Assembly: GCF_963169125.1 (NCBI RefSeq)
Contig: NC_084802.1
Location: 26,479,107 to 26,543,106 of the forward strand
Length of the DNA stretch: 64,000 nt
Direction of reading: 5' to 3'
Source: Humulus lupulus
Taxonomy: Eukaryota > Streptophyta > Magnoliopsida > Rosales > Cannabaceae
Part shown: piece by piece, positions 34,084 to 45,249 of the stretch
Layout of the letters: each line of letters begins with the position of its first letter
Numbering within the stretch: position 1 is the stretch's first letter
The notes under the pieces: generated by a model
Databases searched by the model: none
Told to the model about the DNA's origin: nothing
Seen by the model: only the letters and a program-made list of their open reading frames with translations
Translations under genes and position numbers: made by a program

Positions 34084-34954
34084 TGAAGTGTCCTGGTCCG
34101 TTATCTTATAATACTAAAAATGAGGGAAGAAAATGGTGTGAGTGGTGTGGAGAACTTGGACATTGTGAGAAGGTAACATCTCTTATTTTGGTGTATAAGG
34201 TTCAAGTCTTGTATGTATGATATACAAAATGATGCTTGTTTTATGATTATAGGTCTATGTCCCTGTCCTTGCTAAGAGACATTGGTTCCTTGCCATATTA
34301 CGGTTGGCATTGAAGAAAGTGGATGTGTACGATAACTTTCAAATCCCTTCTTCTATATTGGCTCTTGCTATTATCAACAACATAATGAGTTTTACCAATT
34401 TTGTGTCATATATATGAAAAACACTATCTGAGTTTAGATTAGTTGATTATAGGATATTTACGGTCCATGACTCTTGTTTTTACAGTTGGAGTCAATGGAC
34501 AATGTGTTTAGTGATTTATTGAAGGGCATGCATGGGGATGATGTATATTTTCGTGATTTCAGTATTGTTGAGCCCCCCTTACACAAAAAAGAGTATGGAT
34601 TATGATTGTGGTGTGTATGTGATGAAGATGCTCTTGCATGAATATGTGGGTGGTGTTTTTGGTTAGTGCAGAGATGACGTTCTTCAGGAATTGGATTTCA
34701 GATGCATAAGCATCGACCCAACTAATGTATGTTTTTTCTTTTCTTATTACTAATATTTGTTTGTTGTAACATGGTCTAATTGGTTTTTTTTAATTTCTGT
34801 CTGTAAATGTTTGAAGGAACCAAAGGAGTTTGATAGGAAAATTATTGGTGCAAGAATTTTGACTTCCAGGAGTAACAAAGTCAGATTAATGCTGAAAGAT
34901 TTGGAATCAAGTGCGTGTTGTGTTGTGAAAAATCATGGCCTTGTAAGGCTATGA
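34084..34954 (+). pseudogene. Ulp1/SENP-type (peptidase C48) cysteine protease, multi-exon and broken
   Basis: Exon-like pieces are 34084-34172 (donor GTAACA), from 34253 (acceptor TATAG), 34486-34727 (acceptor TTACAG, donor GTATGT) and 34817-34954 (acceptor GAAG). The second reads VYVPVLAKRHWFLAIL and VDVYDN, giving the catalytic His and Asp of the Ulp1 fold. The third carries DCGVYVMKMLLHEY with the catalytic Cys, but in a shifted frame relative to SDLLKGMHGDDVYFRDFS, and has a TAG at 34664-34666. Such proteases remove SUMO; in plants many copies derive from transposons. Whether this was a host gene or a transposon gene is open. Confidence 0.65.
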
Positions 34955-36301
34955 GTATTGTATTTTGTTTTTGTTAAGTTTGAATGGTGGGTTTCATTGT
35001 CCACATTCAGGTAATTATATTATTTTTATTTCTATATATGAATAAGTGAACTAGTCAATGTTTTTTTTTTTTTTTTTGCATAATGGATATTGTATATGCA
35101 GAGTCCGTGTTGGAATGGTTAATTAATTTATGTTTTTTCCAAGAGTAAAACCCTGTGAATGGACATTGGTTTGTTTGTTTTTTTAGTAAGTGATATTTTT
35201 AAAAAGAATCAATTAACTATGACTTCATATTAAGCCAAGAATTTAAAAGTTATTTAATTCTTTGGAAGTTGGCATTTGCAGAATTAGGAAAAGAATCATA
35301 TATTACCAATTATTAAATGTAGAAGTGAGGTTAGATCATTCAGTTTACTGTACTCGAAACACTACTAGCAGTGTAAAAAGGTTTGGCATTTGGTATTGTC
35401 AATTTATTTGTACATACTTAGAAGAACTAAAATGAAATTAAAGTCACTTATATAATGCTTTAAACAATAATGGCGTCGATAGTGCATTTAAAATGTAAAG
35501 CTGGAATTGAATGACATAGTCCATCTCTTGTTACATATTTCATTCTTCATTGTTTCAAGTGCATAACCTCATACTCCATGAATGGTTGAAGATGGTTTAT
35601 AGTTTAAGGTGTTCATTTCCCAGTTGATTCATCTCCATACTCTTTCTTATCCCAATGGTTTTGCACGATGTATGAGTGTTGATGGTCAATTTCCTAAGTT
35701 AAGTACAGATTTCAGATGATATAAATTATATTAAAAGACAATAAAGTGTACCATTTCCTTATGAACGGCGTCAAGTATAGCTTTGTATTGCTTAAGTGCT
35801 TCACTAGTTGACGTCATTTGCTTGATTAGGTTGTGCTGCACCCCGTCCATCTTGCTTAGAAGATGGGTAGTTGATGACAATTTTGTCTACGAGAGCAACA
35901 CAAAATTTCAACCATTATTGGTGATTTACTAAATGATAGAACTGAATATAAGGTTTCTCGTCTTACCATGGAAATATAGTTTGGGATAGGAGGCTCGTCC
36001 ACTATCTTTTGTATATTGTAATTTCATTCATTCTTTTGTGTCTACAGTAGCATTTTAAATTTGTATAATTTAATGTTTTTAAAGAGAAATATGAGTAGCT
36101 ATGCGCACTGCAAGTGTTGTTCGTTTTGGGTCTTTGGTTTGAAACTTAAGTACAACACATGACAAATAAATACAATCTCCAACACTTTGTGTTTTGGGCT
36201 TTATAGTGCGAACTCCTCCTTTTTAAACAATTTAAATTAGACGATAATAATAATTTCTGAACCAAAAAAACCACCAAATCAAAAATTGAATAGATATCTC
36301 A
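34955..36301. other. AT-rich non-coding spacer
   Basis: I see no gene or defined repeat in this stretch. Confidence 0.5.
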
Positions 36302-36940
36302 TTAATTAAACCTACTTACTTTCATCGGCATTTGGCGCTGCAATAGAGTTTCACCAAATTGAGAGGACATCTTAAAACCTGTATCATTAAACTTCATCCT
36401 CTTCCTACCCATAGAATAACCCCCCATATTACTTATAACATTCTTATCACTCTTTCCACATAAATTAACAAAACTTTGCACACCACTTTTAAAACTGCCC
36501 AAATAAGATGAATAAGTTGGATTATTTATCTCAAACATTCCTGTTTTTTCCTTGTTTACCGAATCCATATCCAAATCTCCAATCTTACTTTCAGACCTTC
36601 TACCCTTAACTCCACCCTCCAAATGTACATCAAAATCACCTATGTCATCTTTGCCCAATCGATTCACTAAGTCTGGTGCATCACAATTTCCTAGAAACCT
36701 TTCTACCATTCTAGATTCATACGTTTTTCGATCGTCATTTCTACGTTTACCATTATCGAGTATTCTATGCAAATCATAGTTAATTATCCTCAAATCATCC
36801 TTTACTGCATCATACTTGTTACGCAGTCTTCCAACAGGCTTTAATATCTCGTTCAAAATCAAAACTTCCATCTGAGTATACAGAACAAAAAACCAAAAAA
36901 TAAATCCAAACAACAAATATACCTTACATACAACAGCCAA
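36302..36940 (-). CDS. Uncharacterised protein fragment, minus strand
   Basis: An open frame of 212 residues that I do not recognise. The first 22 residues are hydrophobic and probably intronic: a TATACTCAG acceptor lies just before MEVLILNEILKPVGRLRNKY, so the real exon likely begins near 36870. The remainder is charged and polar (DDLRIINYDLHRILDNGKRRNDDRK, GRKRMKFNDTGF) with a possible nuclear-localisation-like basic patch. It is convergent with the Ulp1-like locus. It could be the last exon of a host gene or of a transposon-borne partner of the protease. The codon pattern is only moderately gene-like. Confidence 0.35.
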   Translation of the reverse strand: MAVVCKVYLLFGFIFWFFVLYTQMEVLILNEILKPVGRLRNKYDAVKDDLRIINYDLHRILDNGKRRNDDRKTYESRMVERFLGNCDAPDLVNRLGKDDIGDFDVHLEGGVKGRRSESKIGDLDMDSVNKEKTGMFEINNPTYSSYLGSFKSGVQSFVNLCGKSDKNVISNMGGYSMGRKRMKFNDTGFKMSSQFGETLLQRQMPMKVSRFN

Positions 36941-37943
36941 AATGCCAACTCATTATTTGTAAAATCATATAACTTACACTTACCATTACGTTTATATATG
37001 TATAAATCAAATACAAAGTACTTCAACTTTCACATTCACTTTTTACACATTTAATATATAGTGCACTCATTCGACAGAGTGTATCAAAATAATACAAGAA
37101 TACAAAATCATTTACCTTCGATTTCACTTACTACTTGGAATCTACACAATAAAAACATTTCTTCCTATTAATTACTCTACACAATAAAAATGTTTCTTCA
37201 TACTAATTATATGATAGCACGACTACATCTTTATAAAATGCAATAAATATAGTCCTCTTATACTACTGCAAGATGCTCCTTTTGCCTTTCATAACATCGA
37301 TGCTCTGATTCAACAATGACATACACATGAATTCAAAGTACTGATCAAATGCAATAATGGGTTTGATTGAAACAACAAACATAAATTTAATACTTACAAA
37401 AAACAGAGACACAAAACATAGACTCAATATATTATTCTCAGCAAAACTATTCAACTTGCAAAATGTTTTCTCAAAACTAGTGCATTTCATAATACGTAAC
37501 CACTACTATTAATACATATGTTTTGACTTCTCTATTAATGCATTGAACAAAGAACGACACGACGATCTTATTTTTATTAATATTTATCATATAAAACATC
37601 ATTTCCAAATTTCAGATTTCTATCTATAAAATCCCTTGTCTAACTAACTCCCTAGATGTATCATCAAATAAGGGAATGTGTGGTAGATGCCATGTTCATT
37701 TTTTTTTCATTGACCATCTTCTTCTATCTTCTTTTAATTCACCGAACTCCCAACAAATCAGCAAATCCTGAATCTACAAACATACTTTTAAAATCCCTAA
37801 TATTATGTTTATCTCCTGAACTAATTGGGTAATGACCCAAATACAATATCTTCAGATTTCCCTCTTTACAACTTAGATTGCATCACCTAATTATTTTCCT
37901 AATACTTACATTTCGAAATAAAAAGTGATGATAACAAAGAAGG
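36941..37943. other. AT-rich spacer up to the Tat element
   Basis: No convincing gene. A short minus-strand frame at 37263-37490 is hydrophobic and low-complexity and is not supported. Confidence 0.5.
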
Positions 37944-38706
37944 TGTACGCCCTGATTTTCCCACAGGCTGATTAGCAGGCCGAGCTTCGGACTAATCATG
38001 ATTAGTCCGTAGGCATCCCCTAGGTCGAAGCTCCTGTCTTGAGGTCGTCCCCCCTTAGCTCGAGGAATCCTCAAGGACTCACCAAGACTCCCAAGGCGGG
38101 AGCAAGGAATAGGAAGGCCGAAGGTCAGGTCGGGTGCACAGCTCGTGGTACGAGCTAGATATGGAGGCTACGACGCCTTGTAAAGTCAACACACGCAAGA
38201 TAAACGTGCATATATCTGACATCACGTGTCCGATATCTCCTTGACTTCTCGGACACGCTGCAGGAACGTGCGTGTTCAGGCACCCACGGCTGGGTTGGGC
38301 CGTGCGGCCCATTATCTCCTTACCTATCGATTTGACCATACTTATGTGTCAGGTTTAGGAATTAATCATGAATGTCACAGAGTTGATATGACAAATAAGA
38401 AGGTCACGGGATGACCTCCTTACCAACTTCCAGGTGCCCTCTCCTATAAATATGGAGACCCTGGGAGTTGATAAGGGTTGGAAAAAATAGTCTCTAGAGA
38501 GATATACTTTGTAACCAAATACCCAGAATATATCAATAATATTGACTAGTGGAGTAGAAGGATTTTAACCTTTGAACCACTTAAAAACGTGTCTTGAGTC
38601 GCCTATTTCATCCTCTAAGATCTTATATCTGTGACGGTTCTATATTTGGCACTAATCCTCTTCCCTCTTTCTCTTAATTACCTGTTGGCGAAGAACCGCG
38701 TCAACA
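37944..38706 (+). repeat. 5' LTR of the Tat element
   Basis: 763 bp, TG...CA. A TATA box (CCTATAAATATGG near 38443-38455) is followed by AAAAAATAGTCTCTAGAGAG. Short minus-strand frames in this LTR recur in the other LTR simply because the LTRs are copies. Confidence 0.95.
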
Positions 38707-38730
38707 GTTTGGTGTTTTCATTGAGAGCAA
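38707..38730 (+). promoter_or_regulatory. Probable primer-binding site region of the Tat element
   Basis: GTTTGGTGTTTTCATTGAGAGC directly follows the LTR end. The position is right for a tRNA primer site; I do not assign the tRNA. Confidence 0.5.
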
Positions 38731-38761
38731 GTTCGATTAGTGCTGCTACAAACATCCAACT

Positions 38762-40723
38762 ATGGTGACTACTCGATCCAGGCGTGGCAACGAGACAGAA
38801 CAGCATGATGGGCAAGAGGCTCATCATACCGCCATCCCTGATGAACAAATTCCTGAAGTCCAGCAGCGGCCAGGAAAGCAGCCGACGGGCCAAGACGATA
38901 CTGGCAGTTCGGCGCCCTGGCCACCTAATCCAAACCCGTGTTATTATACTGCGGTGGAGACGGAGAACGCTCAGCTGAGGAGCCAGTTAGCAACTGCTAG
39001 TCGGCAAATCCAGGATATCCTGGCTCGATTACCCCCTCTCACAACCAACGTTAACGTTGGAGAGAGGCGAGGTGAGGCTCCTAAGTCTCGCCGGGGTAAT
39101 CGGTCCAGCCATAGCTGTTCAGATAGACTTCCAGCAGCCAACTCCACCCCTTCATCGCACCATCGAGACGCACACCTCGGGGAAATGCCTGGGACTAGAC
39201 AACAGCAATACAGCCGTTCGGTTAGGACGTCGACTCCTAGCTCTCAACTATCCTCGAGGACGCCCAGAAGAGCTCGAGGAAATTTCCGGAGGAGATCCGG
39301 GGAGGGCCCACGACGTCAGCCCGTCCCCGAAGACCGTCCTACGTCTCGTCCAGATCGCCCGACGCGGGACCAGCAAGTTGGCAGGGCCGAAAGGCCCCCA
39401 CCAAATTTGATCTGTCCAGACGAAACCAGGATCGCTTCTCCAGTCAGGCATCCTCCATCTCCGATCAGATATCCGTCTCCTCCTCAGCCCGCCCGAGACA
39501 TCCCAGCTTACGGGAGCAGTAGGAGAAACCCACCATCAGCGGGACCTTCCCGGCGTAGCAGGGCGCCGGAAGAAAGCTCAGGACCTCACCACCAAAGACG
39601 GACTCCAAGCCTATCCAGCAGGAGTCATTGAACCGGCAGTCGCCGGAGTGATCTCTCTGGAGGAGACCTACGTCAGCGACTAAGTTCGGCACAAAGCCAT
39701 CAAACCACCCAGGGAGGCGACCTTCGAGATCGCCTCAACTCTCACAGAGAGGATCGGGCTAGAGATGGTAGTCAGGCTCGCTCGGGGGGGGGGGGGGGCC
39801 GATCCGAAGTACGTAACGGAGGGAATGTCCCAAACAACCTATCTCAAGATAGGAGGGGCAATAACCCACCTAATATGTACAACGGATCCGGAGCTGTTGA
39901 ACAGCCCCGGAATAACCAAGGATCTCAGGATAAAACCCTCGACCACCTAACTCAGATGGAGGAACTGATGAGGAAGCTCCTGTCAGAAAAGGAAAAAGAC
40001 GAATATGATTCGGAAGATGAGATGGAACTCTTCGCCCCCAACATAGCAGTGACGGCATACCCATCTGGTTTCTGTATGCCTCACTTATCAAAGTTCAACG
40101 GGGACGGAGATCCGTCGGACCATTTAGGGATGTTCAACACCCTAATGATGGCCCATAACATTGGCCCGGAGCTGAGATACTTGATCTTCCCCTCCACACT
40201 GACCGGACCTGCCAGACAATGGTTCAAGCAAAGTAAAAGACAGTCAATCAGCTCCTGGAAGACCTTCTCAACTGACTTCAAAAGGACATTCCACGCCTCC
40301 CAGGCAGCCCGTGTTCAGGCCGACTCCCTGGCCAATGTGAGACAGCAGCCCGGTGAGACGCTGAAGGCCTACCTGAGCAGATTCGCAAACTTCGCTGCCC
40401 GAGCTAGGGACGCAGATGAAAGCTCCAAGCTCATGGCCATGAGAACCGGAATCCTTGTCGGAGGAGACCTATGGAAGGATATACAGAGGAAGGGAGTCAG
40501 TTCGGTTAATGAATTCCTTAATAGAGCCCAAGAATGGATAAACTTGGAAGAAGTAGAAGCCTCAGCCGCAGGAACCATCCAGGTTCCCGAGCAGCCCGCT
40601 GGAGTAGGGACGGAGGTCGTGGCAGCGACCCCAGGCGTCGTACAGAATAACCAACCGGGTGGAGGCAAAAGAAAGGGAAATGGCGAAAACAATCAGCACG
40701 GCAAAAGAAGAATAAGTCTATAG
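38762..40723 (+). pseudogene. Tat gag polyprotein with one in-frame stop
   Basis: ATG at 38762. One frame runs through 654 codons and is interrupted only by TGA at 39629-39631, probably a CGA changed to TGA. The N-terminal part is polar and rich in Arg, Ser and Pro. A run of 15 G at 39784-39798 is read in frame as glycines. The capsid region near 40080-40390 (GMFNTLMMAHNIGPELRYL, LTGPARQWF, SFRANVRQQPGETLKAYL-like) is the Retrotrans_gag domain. The frame stops at TAG 40721-40723, where a one-base shift moves the reading to the next frame (SIDKFKPVFATYTEL). Confidence 0.85.
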
Positions 40724-41832
40724 ACAAGTTTAAGCCCGTGTTTGCGACATATACCGAACTCACCCAGTCCAGGGAAAGTATCTTCCTGGCCAACTCTACT
40801 CGGGTCCCCTGGAAGAGGCCGGAACCATTGAAACACCACAAGGGAAAGAGAGACACTTCCAAATTCTGTCGTTTTCATAACGACGTCGGCCACAATACCG
40901 ACGATTGCAGACATCTCAAAGATGAGATAGAGACTCTCATCCGAGCAGGCCCCTTGGCTCAATACTCACGGAACAGGGTCCCAGCGAGTCGGCCTGCTCC
41001 AGACGTCCCAGCCAGTTAGCCCGGGACTCGGATAGATCAGAGCGTCCCTCCTCCTGTGATCGGAGGAGAGATATCCACCATCTCTGGAGGTCCGCACATG
41101 GCTGGCACGAGCAGAGGCGCCCAGAAGAGGTACGTGAACGAACTAAAAGCTCACAACGGAGTGGAGTTCATCCCGGAGCAGCGTCAGTCAAAACAGCAAC
41201 GATTAGAGAAGCAACCGATCACTTTTATGGAGGAAGATGCAGGCCATGTCCAGCTCCCTCACAATGATCCCTTGGTTGTAACAGTCCAGCTCGTCAATCA
41301 GAAAGTAAGAAGGGTGCTGATAGACAACGGGAGTTCGGTGAACCTTTTATTCCAATCCACCTTAGAGAAGATGGGTCTGACTGTCGCCGATCTAAAGGCA
41401 ACCTCCATGATGTTGTATGGCTTTTCGGGAGAAGGATCGGCAGTGATTGGGACGATCGAGCTGGTGATCACCCTAGGAGAAGAATCTCGAACAGTCTCTA
41501 AACTACTTGAGTTCGTGGTCATTGATTGCTCCACTGCCTACAACGCCATTTTGGGCCGACCTACGCTCATAGCTTTCGAGGCTATCACTTCCATTCGACA
41601 CCTCGCCATGAAATTCCCCACTTCAACAGGAATTTGCACCATCAAGGGTGATCAGCTCGCTGCCAGGGAATGCTACAGCATTTCCATGAAGGGAAAATTT
41701 AAACCCGGGCAGCTGGCTATGGCCATTCTGAGTGAAGAGGAATCCCAGGAGCCCTTGGCGGCTCCTGAGATTGAAAAACCTCAAAACGCCAAAGGGGAAA
41801 GTGTCACCCTTAGTGAGGACATTGACCCCTGA
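40724..41832 (+). pseudogene. Tat gag end (CCHC-like) and aspartic protease
   Basis: The segment from about 40730 reads KFCRFHNDVGHNTDDCRHLK, a zinc-knuckle-like motif. TAG at 41017-41019 interrupts it; the same frame continues. The protease part has VTVQLVNQKVRRVLIDNGSS with the catalytic Asp in DNGSS, the form usual for Tat elements, then YNAILGRPTL. It ends with TGA at 41830-41832, again in the same frame as the downstream pol, so it is a point stop rather than a true boundary. Confidence 0.85.
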
Positions 41833-44097
41833 ATAGGCGAAGACAGGTCCGAGCTCCAGGCTATTGAGGAGCTCGAGGAGGTGAACATCGATCCACAAAA
41901 TCCATCACGGACGGTCAAGCTCGGGAAAAACCTCTGTAGCAAGAGGAAGACGGAGCTGATTACGTTTCTCCGGGCTAATTTAGATGTATTCGCATGGTCG
42001 CACGAAGACATGGTAGGGATCAGCCCGAGTGTCATCATGCACACGCTCCACCTGGATAAAAGCGTTCCTGCCAAGTCTCAGAAGCAAAGACGTTTAGGAA
42101 CAACCCGAGCTGAAGCCCTCGAAGAAGAAGTGGCCCGACTCAAAAAATGTGGCTTTATCTGTGAAGCCAAATTTCCAATTTGGGTCGCCAATCCTGTGCT
42201 AGTTCCAAAGCCCAACGGGAGATGGCGGACCTGTATTGACTTCTCCGACCTGAATAAGGCCTGCCCCAAGGATTGTTTTCCATTGCCAAGGATCGATCAG
42301 CTGGTGGATGCCACGGCGGGACACGAGCTCATGTCCTTTATGGACGCGTACTCAGGGTACAATCAGATCGCGATGAATCTAGCGGACCAAGAACACACCA
42401 GCTTCATGACCCCGGCTAATGTCTATTGCTACAAGGTCATGTCGTTCGGTCTGAAGAATGCCGGGGCTACCTACCAAAGGCTAGTAAATAGAATGTTCGC
42501 TGACCAGATCAGAAAAAACATGGAAGTGTACGTTGATGACATGCTTGTCAAGTCAAAGACTGCCGACAACCATGTTTCCAACTTGGAAGAATGTTTTAAC
42601 ATACTACGAGAATATGGCATGAGGCTCAATCCCCATAAATTCACTTTTGGTGTCGCATCTGGGAAATTTCTGGGGTTCATAGTTAATACCCGAGGAATCG
42701 AAGCAAACCCCGACAAGATCAGGTCGCTGCTCGAACTTCCTTCCCCCAAGTCGCGGAAGGATGTCCTAGGTCTCACAGGAAGAGTGGCCGCACTGAACCG
42801 GTTTATTTCCAAGTCAACCGATAAGTGTTTTCCCTTCTACAACCTGCTCCGAGGAAACAAGAAGTTTGAATGGATAGTAGAATGCGAAAGCGCATTCCTC
42901 GACCTGAAGGCGCATCTGGCTGAACCGCCCGTGCTATCCAAGCGCAAGGCAGGCGAGCCTCTTTTTCTCTACCTAGCCATCATTGAGGACGCGGCTAGCG
43001 CCGTACTAGTACGAGAAGAGGACCAAGCTCAGAAGCCAGTCTACTACATCAGCAAGAGACTCCTCGGGGCAGAATCACGATACCCGGTGATGGAAAAACT
43101 GGTGTTCTGCCTAATTACGGCCTCACGAAAGCTCAGGCCGTACTTCCAATCTCACTCGATACACGTCATGACCGATCAACCTCTAAGGCAGGTTTTGCAA
43201 AAGCCTGAAGCATCGAGACATTTGTTAAAGTGGGCGGTCGAACTCAGTCAGTTCGAGATTTTCTATACACCGCGAACTGCCATAAAGAGTCAGGCCTTGG
43301 CCGACTTTGTGGCAGAATGCGCAGGATTCCAGGAGAATCCAGCGGAGGACTCGTCTCAGCTCACTTCGCCCCAATCGTTATGGAAGATCTTTGTAGATGG
43401 TTCATCCAACGAAAACAGTTCCGGGGCCGGAATCATTCTGATATCCCCCGAGGGACATAGGTTCCACTCGGCGCTAAGTTTCGGGTTCAAGGCCTCCAAC
43501 AACAAGGCGGAATACGAAGCTTTGCTGGCTGGTCTAAGGATAGCTAGGGAGTTAAAGGCGGGCTCCGTCCAGTGCTCCAGTGACTCCCAGCTCGTGGTTA
43601 ACCAGGTCTTGGGCGAGTATCAGGCACGAGGACCTAAGATGGCCGCCTATCTGGCGAAGGTAAAAGCCGAGCTGTCCACGTTGGGGCGAGGATCGATCGA
43701 ACAGATACCTCAAGAACAGAACACCAATGCAGATGCTCTTGCCAAGCTCGCCACCTCGGGAGAAATAGAGACCCTGGGACTGGTGCCAATAGAATTCTTG
43801 GAAAAACCAAGTATAGAAGAATATCGAGCAGAGGTCGAAATGATCGACGCCAGGCCGACCTGGATAACCCCCATTCTTGAATATCTCGCCGAGGGCAAGC
43901 TACCCGAGGGACGTAACGACGCGCGGCGAGTTCTGTATCAAGCTCCGAGATATACGATAATCGACGGAGTGTTGTACCGACGTGGGCACTCTCTACCTCT
44001 CCTCCAGTGCATTCTTCCAAATGAAGCGAAGGCCATCCTGCAGGAAATTCACGAAGGATTTTGCGGAGACCACACTGGGGGCAGAGCCTGGCCTTAA
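41833..44097 (+). CDS. Tat pol: reverse transcriptase, RNase H and second RNase H
   Basis: An unbroken frame from 41881 gives 738 residues and is open back to 41833. RT motifs: NPVLVPKPNGRWRTCIDF, FPLPRIDQLVDATAGH, MSFGLKNAGATYQRLVN and the active site VYVDDMLVKS (about residue 217). Residues about 355-460 are the first RNase H, which lacks some usual acidic residues (LFLYLAIIEDAASAVLVRE). Residues about 500-630 are a second RNase H (FVDGSSNENSSGAGIIL, NNKAEYEALLAGL, SDSQLVVNQV, NADALAKLAT) with the full acidic set. The frame ends at 44097 because one G seems to be missing in the run near 44080 (HTGGRAWP instead of HTGGQSLA). Confidence 0.92.
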   Translation: MGEDRSELQAIEELEEVNIDPQNPSRTVKLGKNLCSKRKTELITFLRANLDVFAWSHEDMVGISPSVIMHTLHLDKSVPAKSQKQRRLGTTRAEALEEEVARLKKCGFICEAKFPIWVANPVLVPKPNGRWRTCIDFSDLNKACPKDCFPLPRIDQLVDATAGHELMSFMDAYSGYNQIAMNLADQEHTSFMTPANVYCYKVMSFGLKNAGATYQRLVNRMFADQIRKNMEVYVDDMLVKSKTADNHVSNLEECFNILREYGMRLNPHKFTFGVASGKFLGFIVNTRGIEANPDKIRSLLELPSPKSRKDVLGLTGRVAALNRFISKSTDKCFPFYNLLRGNKKFEWIVECESAFLDLKAHLAEPPVLSKRKAGEPLFLYLAIIEDAASAVLVREEDQAQKPVYYISKRLLGAESRYPVMEKLVFCLITASRKLRPYFQSHSIHVMTDQPLRQVLQKPEASRHLLKWAVELSQFEIFYTPRTAIKSQALADFVAECAGFQENPAEDSSQLTSPQSLWKIFVDGSSNENSSGAGIILISPEGHRFHSALSFGFKASNNKAEYEALLAGLRIARELKAGSVQCSSDSQLVVNQVLGEYQARGPKMAAYLAKVKAELSTLGRGSIEQIPQEQNTNADALAKLATSGEIETLGLVPIEFLEKPSIEEYRAEVEMIDARPTWITPILEYLAEGKLPEGRNDARRVLYQAPRYTIIDGVLYRRGHSLPLLQCILPNEAKAILQEIHEGFCGDHTGGRAWP

Positions 44098-45095
44098 AAG
44101 TTCTCAGGCAAGGGTATTACTGGCCGACTCTGTCCAAAGACTCGATTTCATACGTACAGAGCTGCGACAAATGCCAGCGATTCGCTACAGTTGCCCGAGC
44201 TCCTCCAGTCGAACTGAAAATGATCTCGGCCCCTTGGCCGTTCGACGTTTGGGGGATAGACTTAGTAGGTGCCCTGCCTACCGGAAAGGGCGGGGTTCGT
44301 TACGCCGTGGTCGCCATCGATTACTTCACTAAGTGGGCCGAGGCAGAGCCGTTGGCAACGATCACGTCTAAAAAGGTGCTTGACTTCGTGGTTAAAAGCA
44401 TCATCTGTCGCTTCGCCCTGCCTAAGAAGATTGTCTCCGATAACGGCACTCAGTTCGACAGCGACCTGTTCACCGAGTTCTGTGACAGGCATGGAATTGT
44501 AAAAAGCTTCTCCTCTGTAGCCTATCCTCAGGCTAACGGCCAGGTCGTGGTTGTCAACAAGACTCTAAAAGCGAGCCTCAAGAAAATATTAGATGAAGCA
44601 AAGGGAGTCTGGCCGGAACAGCTCCCCCAGGTCCTATGGGCATACCGAACCTCGCATCGGACTCCTACGGGTCATACTCCTTTCTCCCTAACCTTCGGGA
44701 GTGAAGCAGTCCTCCCCGTGGAAGTTAAGGTTCTGTCGCATAGGGTCCAGTCCTACGACCAAGGTCGGAACCACGAGCTCCTATGCCATTCCCTAGACCT
44801 CGTTGATGAAAGGCAAGAGGATTCGCAACTCCAGCTCGCCCATTATCAGTAGAAGATCACTCGCTATTTCAACTCTAAAGTCAAAAAACGCACCTTTAGC
44901 GTTGGCGACTTGGTCCTAAGGAGAGTTTTCCTGGCCGGAAAAGATCCCAAAGATGGAGTGTTGGGACCAAACTGGGAAGGACCATACCAGGTCATCGAAG
45001 TCATCAAGGAAGGAACTTATAAGCTAGCTCGACTTGATGGAGGGGCGATCCCGCGGACTTGGAACGCCATCCACTTAAAGGAATATTATCAATGA
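44061..45095 (+). pseudogene. Tat integrase, frameshifted, with stop and altered catalytic Glu
   Basis: The HHCC finger crosses the frameshift near 44080 (EIHEGFCGDH, then SCDKCQRFA). The core shows WGIDLVGALPTGKGG and VSDNGTQFDS with both Asp residues. The third catalytic position reads V in NGQVVVVNKT (GTG at 44547-44549), where the family has Glu. TAG at 44850-44852 replaces a Gln in HYQQKITRYF. After it the same frame gives FSVGDLVLRRVF, LGPNWEGPYQV and TWNAIHLKEYY, the C-terminal domain, ending TGA at 45093-45095. No chromodomain is present, as expected for Tat. Confidence 0.92.
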
Positions 45096-45249
45096 TCCAC
45101 TTGTAAGGCCTGGAAAGCCACTTTCTATGTATTAATAAAAATCAGCTTTTTACGCATATTTGCAAGTGTAATCTTAAAAGTAACCACGAAAGACCCTTTC
45201 CCAGTTACTTGGGGGGCATATGGTACCTGGATATAACCAGGTCTCCTTA

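Noticed and set aside
38079..38339. Minus-strand frame of 86 residues also found at 49840-50100
   Set aside because: The two copies are identical because they lie in the two LTRs of one element; not evidence for a gene.
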